Counted from the stretch's first letter, positions 26,459 through 34,994 are shown. The stretch is 50,028 nucleotides of DNA from Streptomyces sp. SID14478 (GCF_010548525.1 NZ_JAAGMG010000384.1:1-50028), one strand, 5' to 3'. Translations and numbers: made by a program. Notes: generated by a model not told the origin, from the sequence alone.

Positions 26459-26825
26459 CGGCCCCGCGCAGGCGGCGCAGCGGGGCACCGGCCTGCTCGG
26501 CGCGCTCGGTGAGCTGGCCGACCATGAGCTGCACCACGGTGACCACATCCGGGTCGTCGACGTAGTACACCTGCCGGCGTCCTTCACGGCGTGCGCGGAC
26601 CAGACCGGCCAGCTTCAGCTTGGTCAGGTGCTGGCTGACCGCGGGCAGCGCACCGCCCACCCGCTCGGCGAGCCCGCTCACGTCGCTCTCGCCCTGCGCC
26701 AGGGCCCACACCATGTGCAGCCGTGTCGGCGACGCGAGCAAGGCGAACGACTCGGCCGCCCGGGCGAGCACGTCCGGGGCCGGATCCTCGAACCGTCCCA
26801 CCGAACCGCCAGACCCTGCCACCAC
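26451..26825 (-). CDS. ArsR/SmtB-family regulator with altered metal site, coupled to mgtA
   Basis: 124 residues. GTG 26825 has aggag 8 nt upstream. The winged helix is clear: L-L-A-S-P-T-R-L-H-M-V-W-A-L, then P-A-V-S-Q-H-L-T-K-L-K-L-A-G-L-V, and the beta-wing R-R-E-G-R-R-Q-V-Y-Y. It has no cysteine. The SmtB/CzrA alpha5 metal motif D-x-H-x10-H-x2-(E/H) aligns with exact spacing to D91-x-D93-x10-Q104-x2-E107, so both histidines are replaced by oxygen ligands. As the gene is coupled to an Mg2+ ATPase gene, it may sense Mg2+ or a similar hard ion; loss of sensing is the alternative. Confidence 0.9.
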   Translation of the reverse strand: MVAGSGGSVGRFEDPAPDVLARAAESFALLASPTRLHMVWALAQGESDVSGLAERVGGALPAVSQHLTKLKLAGLVRARREGRRQVYYVDDPDVVTVVQLMVGQLTERAEQAGAPLRRLRGAGA

Positions 26826-26891
26826 CGGCTCACTCCTGTCCCGCGCCGACGCTCCCGCACGACGGCGCCGCGCTCGTGTCTTCGCCGGGCA

Positions 26892-26940
26892 AGTCTAGGC
26901 GTCACGGCACCGAGGCCGACGTCACGGGACCGAGGCCGAG
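26892..26940 (-). promoter_or_regulatory. Promoter of arsR-mgtA with 20-bp tandem repeat
   Basis: On the minus strand a -10 TAGACT lies at 26897-26892, about 67 bp before the arsR start. The -35 region is covered by a tandem repeat of 20 bp (26901-26920 and 26921-26940, 18 of 20 identical), which is a candidate operator for the ArsR protein. Confidence 0.5.
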
Positions 26941-27141
26941 AGGGGCGGCCGGGGGTCCGGTCCGAGACCGCCGCCACGTCGACCGGTACCGGCACGTGAC
27001 CGTCCTCGATGGCCAGGCACCACAGCCTGTCGTCGATGCGGCGGCGAACGAACTCCCGGACCCCGTCCATCCCACACTCCGGGGGCGGGACGCGTACGCC
27101 AACAGCCGCTCGGCAGCGACGAGTCGGATGGGGGGTCACTC
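26941..27141 (-). other. Possible gene remnant upstream of arsR
   Basis: From ATG 27070 (ggag 6 nt upstream) the minus strand reads about 37 coding-like residues, M-D-G-V-R-E-F-V-R-R-R-I-D-D-R-L-W-C-L-A and on to P-V-D-V-A-A-V-S-D, after which the composition becomes Arg/Pro-rich and the frame runs through the arsR promoter and gene. It may be a degraded or frameshifted small gene. I do not recognise a family. Confidence 0.25.
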
Positions 27142-28212
27142 TCACGCAGCCCGCACCGCGGACGCTCCCTTCGGGGTGAGAGAGGCGTACTCCAAGGGTG
27201 CGGACGGGTCGATGGAGACGTCCAACGGAGCGGGCTCGGCGCCGGCCCGGACGAGGAGATCGCCCACCGCGGCGATCATGGCGCCGTTGTCCGTGCACAG
27301 CGTCATCGGCGGCACGCGCAGGGCGATGCCCGCGGCCCGGCACCGCTGTTCGGCCAGCGCCCGGACGCGGGAGTTCGCGGCCACGCCGCCGACCACGATG
27401 AGCGTCTTCACGTCGTGGTCGCGGCACGCCTGCAGCGCCTTCCGGGTCAGCACATCGGCGACGGCCTCCTGCAGCGCGGCCGCCCCGTCGGCAACCGACG
27501 GCTCCGCGCCGCGCGCACGGTGCTGCTCGACCCAGCGTGCCGCTGCCGTCTTGAGGCCGGAGAACGAGAAGGCGTACGGGTCGTCGCCGGGCCGGGTCAG
27601 CGGGCGCGGAAATGCCACGGCCTTCGGGTCGCCGTCGCGTGCGGCGCGGTCGATGGCCGGCCCGCCCGGGTACGGCAGGCCCAGGATGCGCGCGACCTTG
27701 TCGAAGCACTCGCCGACGGCGTCGTCGAGGGTGTCGCCGAGGTGGAGGATCGGATCGCGCACCAAATCCCGGACCAGGAGCAGGGAGGTGTGGCCTCCGG
27801 AGACGATCAGCACGACGCAGGGCTGTGGCAGCGGCCCGTGTTCGAGGGTGTCGGCGGCGACGTGCCCGGCCAGATGGTGCACCCCGTACAGCGGCACACC
27901 CGCCGCGTACGCAAGGGACTTCGCGCCGGCCAGGCCGACCTGCAGCGCCCCTGACAGACCGGGTCCGGTCGTCACGGCGACGGCATCGATGCGGTCCAAA
28001 GACAGATCGGCCCGGGCCAGCGCCTGCCGGACCACCGGAGCGAAGGAGTGCAGGTGGGCACGGGCCGCGATCTCGGGCACCACGCCGCCGAAGCGGGCGT
28101 GCTCGTCCATGCTCGACGCCACTACGTGGGCCAGCAGCTTTCCGTCCTGCACGATCCCCGCACCGGTCTCGTCGCACGACGACTCGATCCCCAGCACCAC
28201 CGGTCCGCTCAC
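27142..28212 (-). CDS. tsaD: TsaD-like tRNA N6-threonylcarbamoyladenosine synthase subunit
   Basis: 356 residues. GTG 28212 is chosen over GTG 28215 because AAGGAGG (28224-28218) is then 5 nt away; translation begins [17 protein letters not shown]. The metal-binding [20 protein letters not shown] and C-T-D-N-G-A-M motifs are all intact, so it should be active. TsaD transfers the threonylcarbamoyl group to A37 of ANN-decoding tRNAs and needs a divalent metal. The housekeeping gene in Streptomyces lies with tsaB/tsaE near groEL; no such neighbours are here, so this is probably a second copy. It sits behind a nickel-regulator-like operator and next to a B12-controlled importer. Confidence 0.93.
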   Translation of the reverse strand: MSGPVVLGIESSCDETGAGIVQDGKLLAHVVASSMDEHARFGGVVPEIAARAHLHSFAPVVRQALARADLSLDRIDAVAVTTGPGLSGALQVGLAGAKSLAYAAGVPLYGVHHLAGHVAADTLEHGPLPQPCVVLIVSGGHTSLLLVRDLVRDPILHLGDTLDDAVGECFDKVARILGLPYPGGPAIDRAARDGDPKAVAFPRPLTRPGDDPYAFSFSGLKTAAARWVEQHRARGAEPSVADGAAALQEAVADVLTRKALQACRDHDVKTLIVVGGVAANSRVRALAEQRCRAAGIALRVPPMTLCTDNGAMIAAVGDLLVRAGAEPAPLDVSIDPSAPLEYASLTPKGASAVRAA

Positions 28213-28225
28213 CACGACCTCCTTC

Positions 28226-28258
28226 TGCACATATTCCGTAGTTGCAATATATGTGCAA
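28226..28258 (-). promoter_or_regulatory. Nur-box-like operator and promoter of the tsaD-like gene
   Basis: Minus strand 28258-28242 reads TTGCAC-ATATA-TTGCAA, 11 of 12 defined positions of the reported Streptomyces nickel regulator box (tTGCaa-N5-ttGCAA). The first TTGCAC also serves as a plausible -35, with an AT-rich -10 17 bp on. A second overlapping inverted repeat, TGCACATAT / ATATGTGCA, spans 28226-28234 and 28249-28257. The resulting leader would be only about 15 nt. Confidence 0.6.
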
Positions 28259-28371
28259 TAAGAGATCACCGGACGCCCGCCCCACCGCACGCCACCGAGG
28301 AGGGGCGAGACCGCCCGCCGGGCTTCCTCCGCGCCGACTTCCACGGGTCCCCGCCGACGCCCCGCCCGCTC

Positions 28372-29964
28372 TCACCCTCGCGGAACGGCTCGCCCCCGCA
28401 CTCCCGGCAGCAGCCTGTCGACCTGCCCGCGTCGCACGCAGCGGCCGCTGTCGAACTCGACCACCTCGTCGGCCACCGCGCGCACCGCGGGCAGGTCATG
28501 GCTGAGGAAGAGCAGTGCCGTCGAGGCGGGGGCGAGCAGGTTCGGCAGTGCGGTCAGGGCGAGTTCGCGCGATGCGGTGTCCAGCGCGGAGGTCACCTCG
28601 TCACAGACCAGCAGCGCCGGGCGTGCCGTCAGGGCGCGTACCAGTGCGCAGCGCTGCAGCTGGCCGCCGGACAGCTCGTCGGGATTGCGGTCCAGCTGGG
28701 CGGCGTCGAGGCCCAGCGCGGCCGCGACGTCCCTCGCCTCGGCTGCCGCTTCGGCGGGGCGCAGACCCCGCAAGAGGCGTGCGGTATCGGCCAGTTGACC
28801 CAGGAGCGGGCGGTGCCTCTCGAAGGAGCCCGCGCTGCTCTGGTGCACGTATTGGACGGCACGGCGCTGGGCGGTGGTGCGCCGGTCGATGCGGGCGGGC
28901 AGCAGGGCTCCGTCGAGGTGCACTTCGCCCGAGGTCGGCGTGGTCAGACCGGCCAGGACCCGGGCGAACGTCGTCTTGCCGGAGCCCGAGGGTCCGAGCA
29001 GCGCGGTTCTGCTGCCGGGCGGAAACGACATCGACACGGGGCCGGTGAGGGGGTCGGCGGACCGGCGGCGGACGACGATCGCCATGGCGGTGACGCCGGC
29101 GGATCGAGCCGTTCCAGGACCGTTCGCCGTGGGTGGCGCGTGGCGCGCGGCCGTTGTGCGGTGCTCCGCGGCGAGCAGTTCCCGGGTGGCGCGATGACGT
29201 GCTGCGGTGCTCTGCCCGGCCACGGAGTCGTCGGTGCCGAGGACCTCCCTCGCGGGGCCGCTCTCCACCGCCCGCCCGTGCTCCAGCACGACGACCTGGT
29301 CCGCCGTCCTGCGGACCGTGGGCAGGTCGTGGCTGAGCAGCAGTACGCCCGCGCCGGCGTCCGCAAGACCACGGACGGTGCGGCCCAGCGCATGGGCGAG
29401 CGCAGGGTCCAGGCCACTCGTGGGCTCGTCCAGGACGAGCAGTCGTGCCCCCGTGACCAGGGCGGAAGCGAGCGCGAGTCTCTGTTGCTGCCCTCCGGAG
29501 AGCTGGTGCGGGAAGCGGCGGTGAGCGGTGGCCCGGTCGAGACCTGCGGCGTCAAGAGCGCGTGCGGCGGCGGCCATGCGCGCGGCGCGTCCCCGGTGGC
29601 CGAGCGCGGCCAGTTCCGTCAGCGCTCCCTCCACCCGGCGGACCGGGTCGAGCACTTCTTCGGGATGCTGCGGCAGGTGGGCGGCTCGCCCCGCCCGTGC
29701 CGAGCGTCGCCCCGCCGGGCTGAGGGCCATGAGATCCGTGCCCTCCAGCAGGACGCTCCCCGACAGCGTCACGGAGTCTCGCGAGGCGCCGAGCGCGGCC
29801 AGCCCCAGCGTGGTCTTGCCACTTCCGGACGGTCCGACGACGGCGACGACCGTGCCCGGCCCGACGGTCAACTCGACCTCGTCCAGGAGTGGGTGCGGCG
29901 CGCCCTCCGCATGGGCCGAGACTTCCGCCATTGCCAGGAGCGGCGCGGGAACGGCACCGGTCAT
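28372..29964 (-). CDS. ABC importer ATPase, fused NikD-NikE/DppD-DppF type
   Basis: 530 residues. ATG 29964 with gaggagg upstream; it overlaps the permease stop by ATGA, so it is coupled. Two complete nucleotide-binding domains are present: first Walker A G-P-S-G-S-G-K-T-T at about 45, signature L-S-G-G-Q-Q-Q-R and Walker B L-L-V-L-D-E-P at about 150-185; second Walker A again G-P-S-G-S-G-K-T-T at about 320, signature L-S-G-G-Q-L-Q-R and L-L-V-C-D-E-V near 440. In most oligopeptide/nickel importers these are separate proteins. Last gene of the riboswitch-led operon. Confidence 0.93.
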   Translation of the reverse strand: MTGAVPAPLLAMAEVSAHAEGAPHPLLDEVELTVGPGTVVAVVGPSGSGKTTLGLAALGASRDSVTLSGSVLLEGTDLMALSPAGRRSARAGRAAHLPQHPEEVLDPVRRVEGALTELAALGHRGRAARMAAAARALDAAGLDRATAHRRFPHQLSGGQQQRLALASALVTGARLLVLDEPTSGLDPALAHALGRTVRGLADAGAGVLLLSHDLPTVRRTADQVVVLEHGRAVESGPAREVLGTDDSVAGQSTAARHRATRELLAAEHRTTAARHAPPTANGPGTARSAGVTAMAIVVRRRSADPLTGPVSMSFPPGSRTALLGPSGSGKTTFARVLAGLTTPTSGEVHLDGALLPARIDRRTTAQRRAVQYVHQSSAGSFERHRPLLGQLADTARLLRGLRPAEAAAEARDVAAALGLDAAQLDRNPDELSGGQLQRCALVRALTARPALLVCDEVTSALDTASRELALTALPNLLAPASTALLFLSHDLPAVRAVADEVVEFDSGRCVRRGQVDRLLPGVRGRAVPRG

Positions 29965-30794
29965 GCTCTCCTCCTCTTGCCCGCGAAGGTGCGGTCGACG
30001 AGCAGGTTGCCGCCGACGCACAGTGCCGTCAGCAGACCCGCGGGCACCAGCACGGCGGCGGGCTGGGTGAACAGGGCGTCGCTGTTGCGCTCGATGAGTA
30101 CCGCCCAGTCCGGCGAGGACGCGGGCAGACCGAGACCGAGGAAGTTGGCGGACGCCAGCAGGTACAGCACGGTGGAGAACCGGCCACCCGCGTCGGTGGC
30201 CAGCGGCGCGGCCACCTCCCGGGCCACGTGCCGCAGATGGATGTACGCCCAGCCGTGCCCCTGCATGCGCAGCGCCTCGACGACCGTCCGGGAGCCGGGC
30301 GCGAGCGCGGCTCCTCGCACCAGGCGGGCCACGGCCGGGACCTGGAGCACCCCGGCGACCGCCACCAGTCCCGTCCACTCGCGGTGCCCTGTCGCGGCCA
30401 GGGTCATCAGCACCAGCAGGCCGGGAAAGGCCAGCAGGAGGTCCATCGTCCGCATGACCGTCTCGTCGAGACCCCGGCGCGGGCCCGCCGCCAGCAGCCC
30501 CAGGGGAATCCCGGCGGCCATGCCGACGGCGAGCGCGGCCAAGGCGCTGCCCACCACCGAGGCACCTCCCTGGAGCACGAGCGAGAGCACGTCGCGCCCC
30601 AGCACGTCCGTGCCGAGCGGATGCCCCCGGCCGGGCGACTGCGAGGGCAGCGCGTCCTGCTGGGGCGAGTCGTCCCCGGCCCACAACGGCCCCACGAGGG
30701 CAAGCAGTACGGGGACCCCCAGCAGGACCAGGGCGATCCACGGGCGGCGGCGCCCTGCCGTACCGGTGGTGTGCGTACCGTGCTGCAGGGTCAT
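29961..30794 (-). CDS. ABC importer permease, NikC/DppC type
   Basis: 277 residues. ATG 30794 overlaps the stop of the preceding permease (ATGA). It has the short N-terminal segment with G-T-D-x-L-G-R-D-V-L that marks DppC/NikC proteins, six transmembrane helices and the coupling-loop E-A-x5-G (E-A-L-R-M-Q-G). It forms the channel with the 30791 product. Second permease gene of the operon. Confidence 0.92.
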   Translation of the reverse strand: MTLQHGTHTTGTAGRRRPWIALVLLGVPVLLALVGPLWAGDDSPQQDALPSQSPGRGHPLGTDVLGRDVLSLVLQGGASVVGSALAALAVGMAAGIPLGLLAAGPRRGLDETVMRTMDLLLAFPGLLVLMTLAATGHREWTGLVAVAGVLQVPAVARLVRGAALAPGSRTVVEALRMQGHGWAYIHLRHVAREVAAPLATDAGGRFSTVLYLLASANFLGLGLPASSPDWAVLIERNSDALFTQPAAVLVPAGLLTALCVGGNLLVDRTFAGKRRRA

Positions 30795-31738
30795 GCCGTC
30801 ACCTCCCGGCGGGGCGCCAGGCGATGGGCGGCCAGGTCTCCGAGCAGGTTCACGAACACGGCGGTGCCGGCGAACAGCAGCGCGTACGTCTGGAATTGCG
30901 GCGCGTCCCGGTTCTGGACCGCCTCGACGAAGCCGTTGCCCAGCCCCCGGAATCCGAACACCGCCTCCACCAGCACGGCGCCGCCCAGCAGCCCCTCCAC
31001 GCAGCGGGCGTACTGCTGCGCCGCGGGCCCCAGCGCGTTGGGCAGGACGTGGCGCAGTACCACGGTGCGCTCCCGCATCCCGAGCAGGCGCAGGTGCTCG
31101 GCGACGGCGCCGTGCCGCTCGGCCGCCACGCCCGCCCGGATCTGCCGGGCCAGGTCACACAGGTGGCGGGACGTCAGCACGATGACGGGAAGCACCAGGA
31201 CGGCTGGCTGGGCGAGCAGGGCGTCCGCGTCCATGCCGACGGCGGTGGCGGGCAGCAGGCCGGCCGCAAGGGACACCGAGGCGACCAGCAGCAGTCCGAG
31301 GACGAACTCCGGCACGGCATGCAGCACCAGCGCGGCCGTGTTCAGGGCGCGATCGACGCGGCTTGCCTCGCGCAGCCCCGAGACGGTGCCCACGACGGGT
31401 GCCAGCACGGTGACCAGCAGCAGCGCCGGCACGCCCAGCAGCACCGTCACGCCGGCGCGGCGGCCGATGTCGTCGCCGACCGGCAGCCCGGTCGTCAGGG
31501 AGTTGCCGAGATCACCGGTGAGCAGATGGCCGAGCCACTGACCGAAGCGGGTCCAGGCAGGTTCGTCGAGACCCAACTGGTCGCGCAGTGCGGCGACTTG
31601 TTCGGGGGTGCCGAGCTCCCCGCGCAGCACGTCGGCCGTGTCACCGGGCAGTAGCGTGCCGACGGCGAACACGGCGACCAGCACCACCAGGCACTGCAGG
31701 ACAGCGAGCAGACAGCGTCGCAGGACGTAGGCGCGCAC
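30791..31738 (-). CDS. ABC importer permease, NikB/DppB type
   Basis: 315 residues. GTG 31738 lies 4 bp after the stop of the binding-protein gene, so translation is coupled; the longer frame to 32107 is its shadow. The start R-A-Y-V-L-R-R, the L-P-G-D-T-A motif, the Q-L-G-L-D-x-P and G-D-L-G-x-S stretches and six helices are those of DppB/NikB. The EAA-type loop is near H-L-R-L-L-G-M-R. Confidence 0.92.
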   Translation of the reverse strand: MRAYVLRRCLLAVLQCLVVLVAVFAVGTLLPGDTADVLRGELGTPEQVAALRDQLGLDEPAWTRFGQWLGHLLTGDLGNSLTTGLPVGDDIGRRAGVTVLLGVPALLLVTVLAPVVGTVSGLREASRVDRALNTAALVLHAVPEFVLGLLLVASVSLAAGLLPATAVGMDADALLAQPAVLVLPVIVLTSRHLCDLARQIRAGVAAERHGAVAEHLRLLGMRERTVVLRHVLPNALGPAAQQYARCVEGLLGGAVLVEAVFGFRGLGNGFVEAVQNRDAPQFQTYALLFAGTAVFVNLLGDLAAHRLAPRREVTA

Positions 31739-31742
31739 GTCG

Positions 31743-33305
31743 TCAGCTGATGCGGACCCGGTCGAAACGGGCCCAGTCGTGCGAGTTCGGCGGCGCGGCG
31801 CGCAACCCGCTGACCGTCCGCGCGAGAGCGTCGTTGGCATCGGAGAACGCCCACACGAGGAGCCCGGACTCGTCCCGGGCGATCTTCTGGGCGCGGGCAA
31901 GGAGCGCGAGGCGGTCCTGCTCGTCACGACTGGCGCGGGCCCGGTCGAGCAGCGCGTCGAACTTCTTCGAGACGTACTGCGTCTGATTGCGGGCGGCACC
32001 GCCGCGCACCCGCTGCTGCAGGAAGTCGGAGACCGGCAGGGTGGAACTGGTGTTGAAGGCGGCGACCCCGCTGGTCTTGATCTCGCTGAAGTACGTGCTG
32101 GACGCACGGGTGTTGGCCGTCAGCTTCAGTCCGACCTCACGCAACTGCCGCGCCATGAGGTCGGCGGCCGGCTCCCAGGCGGCGTCGACCGCACTGGTCT
32201 CCACGGTGATGTGCAGCCCCTGCGCACCGGCGGCCTTCACCAGCCGCCGCGCCTCGTCGACGTCCCGCTCCCGTGGGGCGAGGCCCTCGGGGTAGCCGTC
32301 CAGGCCGAGACCGAACAGGTCGTTGCCGACCTCGCCGTGCCCCGCCAGCGCGATGCGGACCAACGCCTCCCGGTCGATGCCCAGTTGCACGGCGCGTATC
32401 AGCCGGGGGTCGTCGAACGGCCGACGCCCCGTGCGCAGCAGCAGTTGCTGCGCGGTCGCCCGCTTCGCGGTGAGCAGGCGGACGGCGCTGTCCTTCTTCA
32501 GCCGCTCCACGGAGGAGCCGGCCATGTCGGCGCCGTAGTGCACCTGGCCGGACAGCAGCGCGTTGAGCCGTGCCGACTCCTCGTTGGCGGGGACGATCTC
32601 CAGCTCGGCGATGTGCGGGGCGCCGTCCCAGTGGTCGGCCCAGCCGCGGTAGCGGGCGGTGCCGCCGGGCGTGAACGACACGTACGTGAAGGGGCCGGAG
32701 CCGACGGGCTTGCGGAAGTCGGTCGTCCCGTCCGGGACGATCTCCGTGCCGGGGCCGGCGAAGACCATGGGGAAGGCGAAGTTCGGGGACTTCAACACGA
32801 ACTCCACGGACCGTGCGCCGTCGGCCCTGCTCGCGGCGAAGTCGATCGCGGAGAGGAGCACCTGCGACGGCGAGCCGGTCCTGGGATCGGCGGCGCGCCG
32901 GTAGCTGTAGAGGACGTCCTTCGCGGTGACCGGTTTCCCGTCGTGGAAGGTCGCCTCGCGCAGGCGTATGCGCCAGCGGGCGCCGGAGGCGTCGCTCTCC
33001 CACGCGTCCGCGAGCCGCTTGCGCACCGACATGTCGTCCGCGTACGTACCGAGCGTGTCGTAGAGGGCCTTCGCGCGGGCCTGGTCGACGAAGTTCGGGG
33101 CGACGTGCGGATCGAGGGTCTCCTGGGAGCCGCCGGAGGTGAACGCGGCGCGGAATCGGGTGCTGCTCCCCCCGTCCTTGGTGTCGGCGCCGCAGCCGCT
33201 CAGCAGGCCGGAACCGGCGAGCGCCAGAGCGCCTCCGGCCGCCAGTACGCCGCGCCTGCCCGGTTGCGGGCGTCGCTCCGGCTGCGTCCGGACATGCGTC
33301 GTCAC
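31743..33305 (-). CDS. ABC importer substrate-binding lipoprotein (SBP_bac_5), likely cobalt/nickel
   Basis: 520 residues. GTG 33305 has gagagga 5 nt upstream. The N-terminus R-R-G-V-L-A-A-G-G-A ... L-L-S-G-C combines a twin-arginine-like motif with a lipobox (Cys38). The rest is an SBP_bac_5 protein of the NikA/DppA/OppA family: D-P-H-V-A-P, G-K-P-V-T-A-K-D-V-L-Y-S, G-S-G-P-F. Members bind peptides, nickel-chelates or heme. Regulation decides here: a cobalamin riboswitch lies 41 nt upstream, so cobalt (perhaps bound to a chelator) is the best guess. First gene of the four-gene operon. Confidence 0.9.
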   Translation of the reverse strand: MTTHVRTQPERRPQPGRRGVLAAGGALALAGSGLLSGCGADTKDGGSSTRFRAAFTSGGSQETLDPHVAPNFVDQARAKALYDTLGTYADDMSVRKRLADAWESDASGARWRIRLREATFHDGKPVTAKDVLYSYRRAADPRTGSPSQVLLSAIDFAASRADGARSVEFVLKSPNFAFPMVFAGPGTEIVPDGTTDFRKPVGSGPFTYVSFTPGGTARYRGWADHWDGAPHIAELEIVPANEESARLNALLSGQVHYGADMAGSSVERLKKDSAVRLLTAKRATAQQLLLRTGRRPFDDPRLIRAVQLGIDREALVRIALAGHGEVGNDLFGLGLDGYPEGLAPRERDVDEARRLVKAAGAQGLHITVETSAVDAAWEPAADLMARQLREVGLKLTANTRASSTYFSEIKTSGVAAFNTSSTLPVSDFLQQRVRGGAARNQTQYVSKKFDALLDRARASRDEQDRLALLARAQKIARDESGLLVWAFSDANDALARTVSGLRAAPPNSHDWARFDRVRIS

Positions 33306-33346
33306 ATCGATCCTCTCCGGGGTGTCCTCGCCCCTGCTGCTGGACC

Positions 33347-33496
33347 GGCGACGGGTCAGTCTCCTGGCTCCCGGATCGCAGCTCGCCTCCGCCTTCCCGG
33401 CCGCGTACCGCGGTCAGTGGCGTGCGGGAGGATCGCTTCCCGGTCACAGTGGCGGGACCGCGCCGGATTCACACCGGCTTCCTGGTCCCCGTCGCC
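33347..33496 (-). ncRNA. Cobalamin (B12) riboswitch
   Basis: On the minus strand the characteristic blocks occur in order: a 5' P1 arm GGCGACGGG, GGAAGCCGGTG.GAATCCGGC, GGTCCCGCCACTGTGA, GGGAAGC, GCCACTG, GGGAAGGCG and the B12 box AGCCAGGAGAC. The 3' P1 arm CCCGTCGCC (33355-33347) pairs perfectly with the 5' arm (33496-33488). It ends 41 nt before the binding-protein start, so coenzyme B12 should lower expression of the importer, most likely by masking the ribosome site. Confidence 0.93.
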
Positions 33497-33633
33497 TCGT
33501 GCGCTCATTGTGACGCACGCGGCGCCGCGCACCTCCACCCGGTGGGCACCGCGCGAGCGGCGACCTGTGTGATCAGGTGGAGGGGAACCCCGCCGACCCC
33601 GACCCGGCACCCAGGGAAGGAACCTCCGCACCC

Positions 33634-34425
33634 ATGACACCGAACGTCTCCACCGAGCGGCACAACTGGCAGCACTGGCAGTCCAGTTGGGATCGCCAGC
33701 AGGAGTGGTACATGCCGGACCGGGAGGAGCGGTTCCGCGTCATGATCGACACGGTCGAGGCGCTGACGGGCCGCTCACCGCGCGTCCTCGACCTTGCCTG
33801 CGGCACCGGCAGCATCGCGGACCGCCTGCTGCGCCGGCTCCCGGACGCCGATGTCACCTGCGTCGACATCGACCCGCTGCTGCTCACCATCGCCCGCGGC
33901 CACTTCACCGGCGACACCCGCGTCATCTTCGCCGAGGCCGACCTCACCGACCCGGCCTGGACACGGCGCCTGCCCCACGCGTCGTACGACGCCGTGGTCA
34001 CCGCGACCGCGCTGCACTGGCTGGACACCGAGCCCCTCACCCGCCTGTACGGCACGCTGGCCGGGCTGCTGCGCGAGGGCGGTGTCTTCCTCAACGCCGA
34101 CCACATGAAGGACGAGTCCGCGCCGCGCATCAACGCCGCTCTGCACACCTTGCACACCGAGCGTCAGCGTCAGCAGCGCGAGAAAGGGTCCCTGGACTGG
34201 GCCGACTGGTGGCGGGACGCGGCCCGCGACCCGCTCCTGTCGGACGCGGCGAGCGAGCGCTTCGCGCTCCTGGGCGATCCCCGGCAGCCCCGCGCGGGCG
34301 CGCCGCGAAAGGACCGCCCGACCGCCACCCGCTGGCACCTCGAGACGTTGCTGGCCCAGGGCTTCGGCGAGGCGCGGCAGGTGTGGTGCTCGGCGAGCGA
34401 CGCGCTGGTGGCCGCACTCCGCTGA
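33634..34425 (+). CDS. Class I SAM-dependent methyltransferase
   Basis: 263 residues. ATG 33634 with a gaagga at 33616-33621; GTG 33577 is a weaker alternative. Motif I is V-L-D-L-A-C-G-T-G-S at about 52-61, motif II V-D-I-D-P at about 78, and the acidic motif A-V-V-T-A-T-A-L-H-W-L near 128, typical of the methyltransferase-25/UbiE-like fold. An inserted helical region from about 170 (Q-R-Q-Q-R-E-K-G-S-L-D-W-A-D-W-W) is of a kind seen in several actinobacterial small-molecule methyltransferases. Substrate unknown. It is divergent from the B12-riboswitch operon. Confidence 0.88.
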   Translation: MTPNVSTERHNWQHWQSSWDRQQEWYMPDREERFRVMIDTVEALTGRSPRVLDLACGTGSIADRLLRRLPDADVTCVDIDPLLLTIARGHFTGDTRVIFAEADLTDPAWTRRLPHASYDAVVTATALHWLDTEPLTRLYGTLAGLLREGGVFLNADHMKDESAPRINAALHTLHTERQRQQREKGSLDWADWWRDAARDPLLSDAASERFALLGDPRQPRAGAPRKDRPTATRWHLETLLAQGFGEARQVWCSASDALVAALR

Positions 34426-34493
34426 CGGCACACGGCCGCCGCGCGCAGGAGGAGCAGTTGCCTCGATCAAGCAGCCTCGGGCGCCGGGGACGG

Positions 34494-34892
34494 CTAGAGG
34501 GCGCCCTTGTCACGCAACAGCGGCAGGAGGTGGTGTGCGACGGCGGGGGCGAGCCGCAGGTCCGGCTCCCGGCCGTCGATCCAGCGCAGGGCGGACAGTT
34601 CGGCCGCCGGTACGGGCTCGCCGATCAAGGTCGTGGAGAAGACGGTCAGTTGCATCGGGACTCCTTCGAGCGCTGCCGTCTCCTCCACCTCGGCGAGCCG
34701 CTCGAGCCTGCCGGACGCGACTCCCAGCTCCTCCTGCAACTCCCGTACCAAGGTCTCCTCCGGCGCCTCTCCCGGCTCGGGCTTGCCACCCGGAATGTAG
34801 AAGATGTCCGGCGCCGCCTGCTTGCTGACGACGAGCAGCTTCCCTTCCTCGACCACGGCTGCGGCGACGACCTTCATGACTGTGTGATCCAT
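34494..34892 (-). CDS. NUDIX hydrolase
   Basis: 132 residues. The NUDIX box is complete at about 36-58 (G-x5-E-x7-R-E-L-x-E-E-L-G-V). Start at ATG 34892 or ATG 34877; the context does not decide. Members hydrolyse nucleoside diphosphates linked to another moiety, for example oxidised nucleotides or ADP-ribose. It is convergent with the methyltransferase; 102 bp separate it from the STAS gene upstream. Confidence 0.9.
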   Translation of the reverse strand: MDHTVMKVVAAAVVEEGKLLVVSKQAAPDIFYIPGGKPEPGEAPEETLVRELQEELGVASGRLERLAEVEETAALEGVPMQLTVFSTTLIGEPVPAAELSALRWIDGREPDLRLAPAVAHHLLPLLRDKGAL

Positions 34893-34994
34893 CCCCGCAT
34901 TGTGCCGCCGGACGCCCCTCCCCCGTGAACCCCCTTTCGGGGTCCGCGCTGCCGCGTACGCCTCGGATCCGCCCGGCCGATCCTCACGGCCCCC

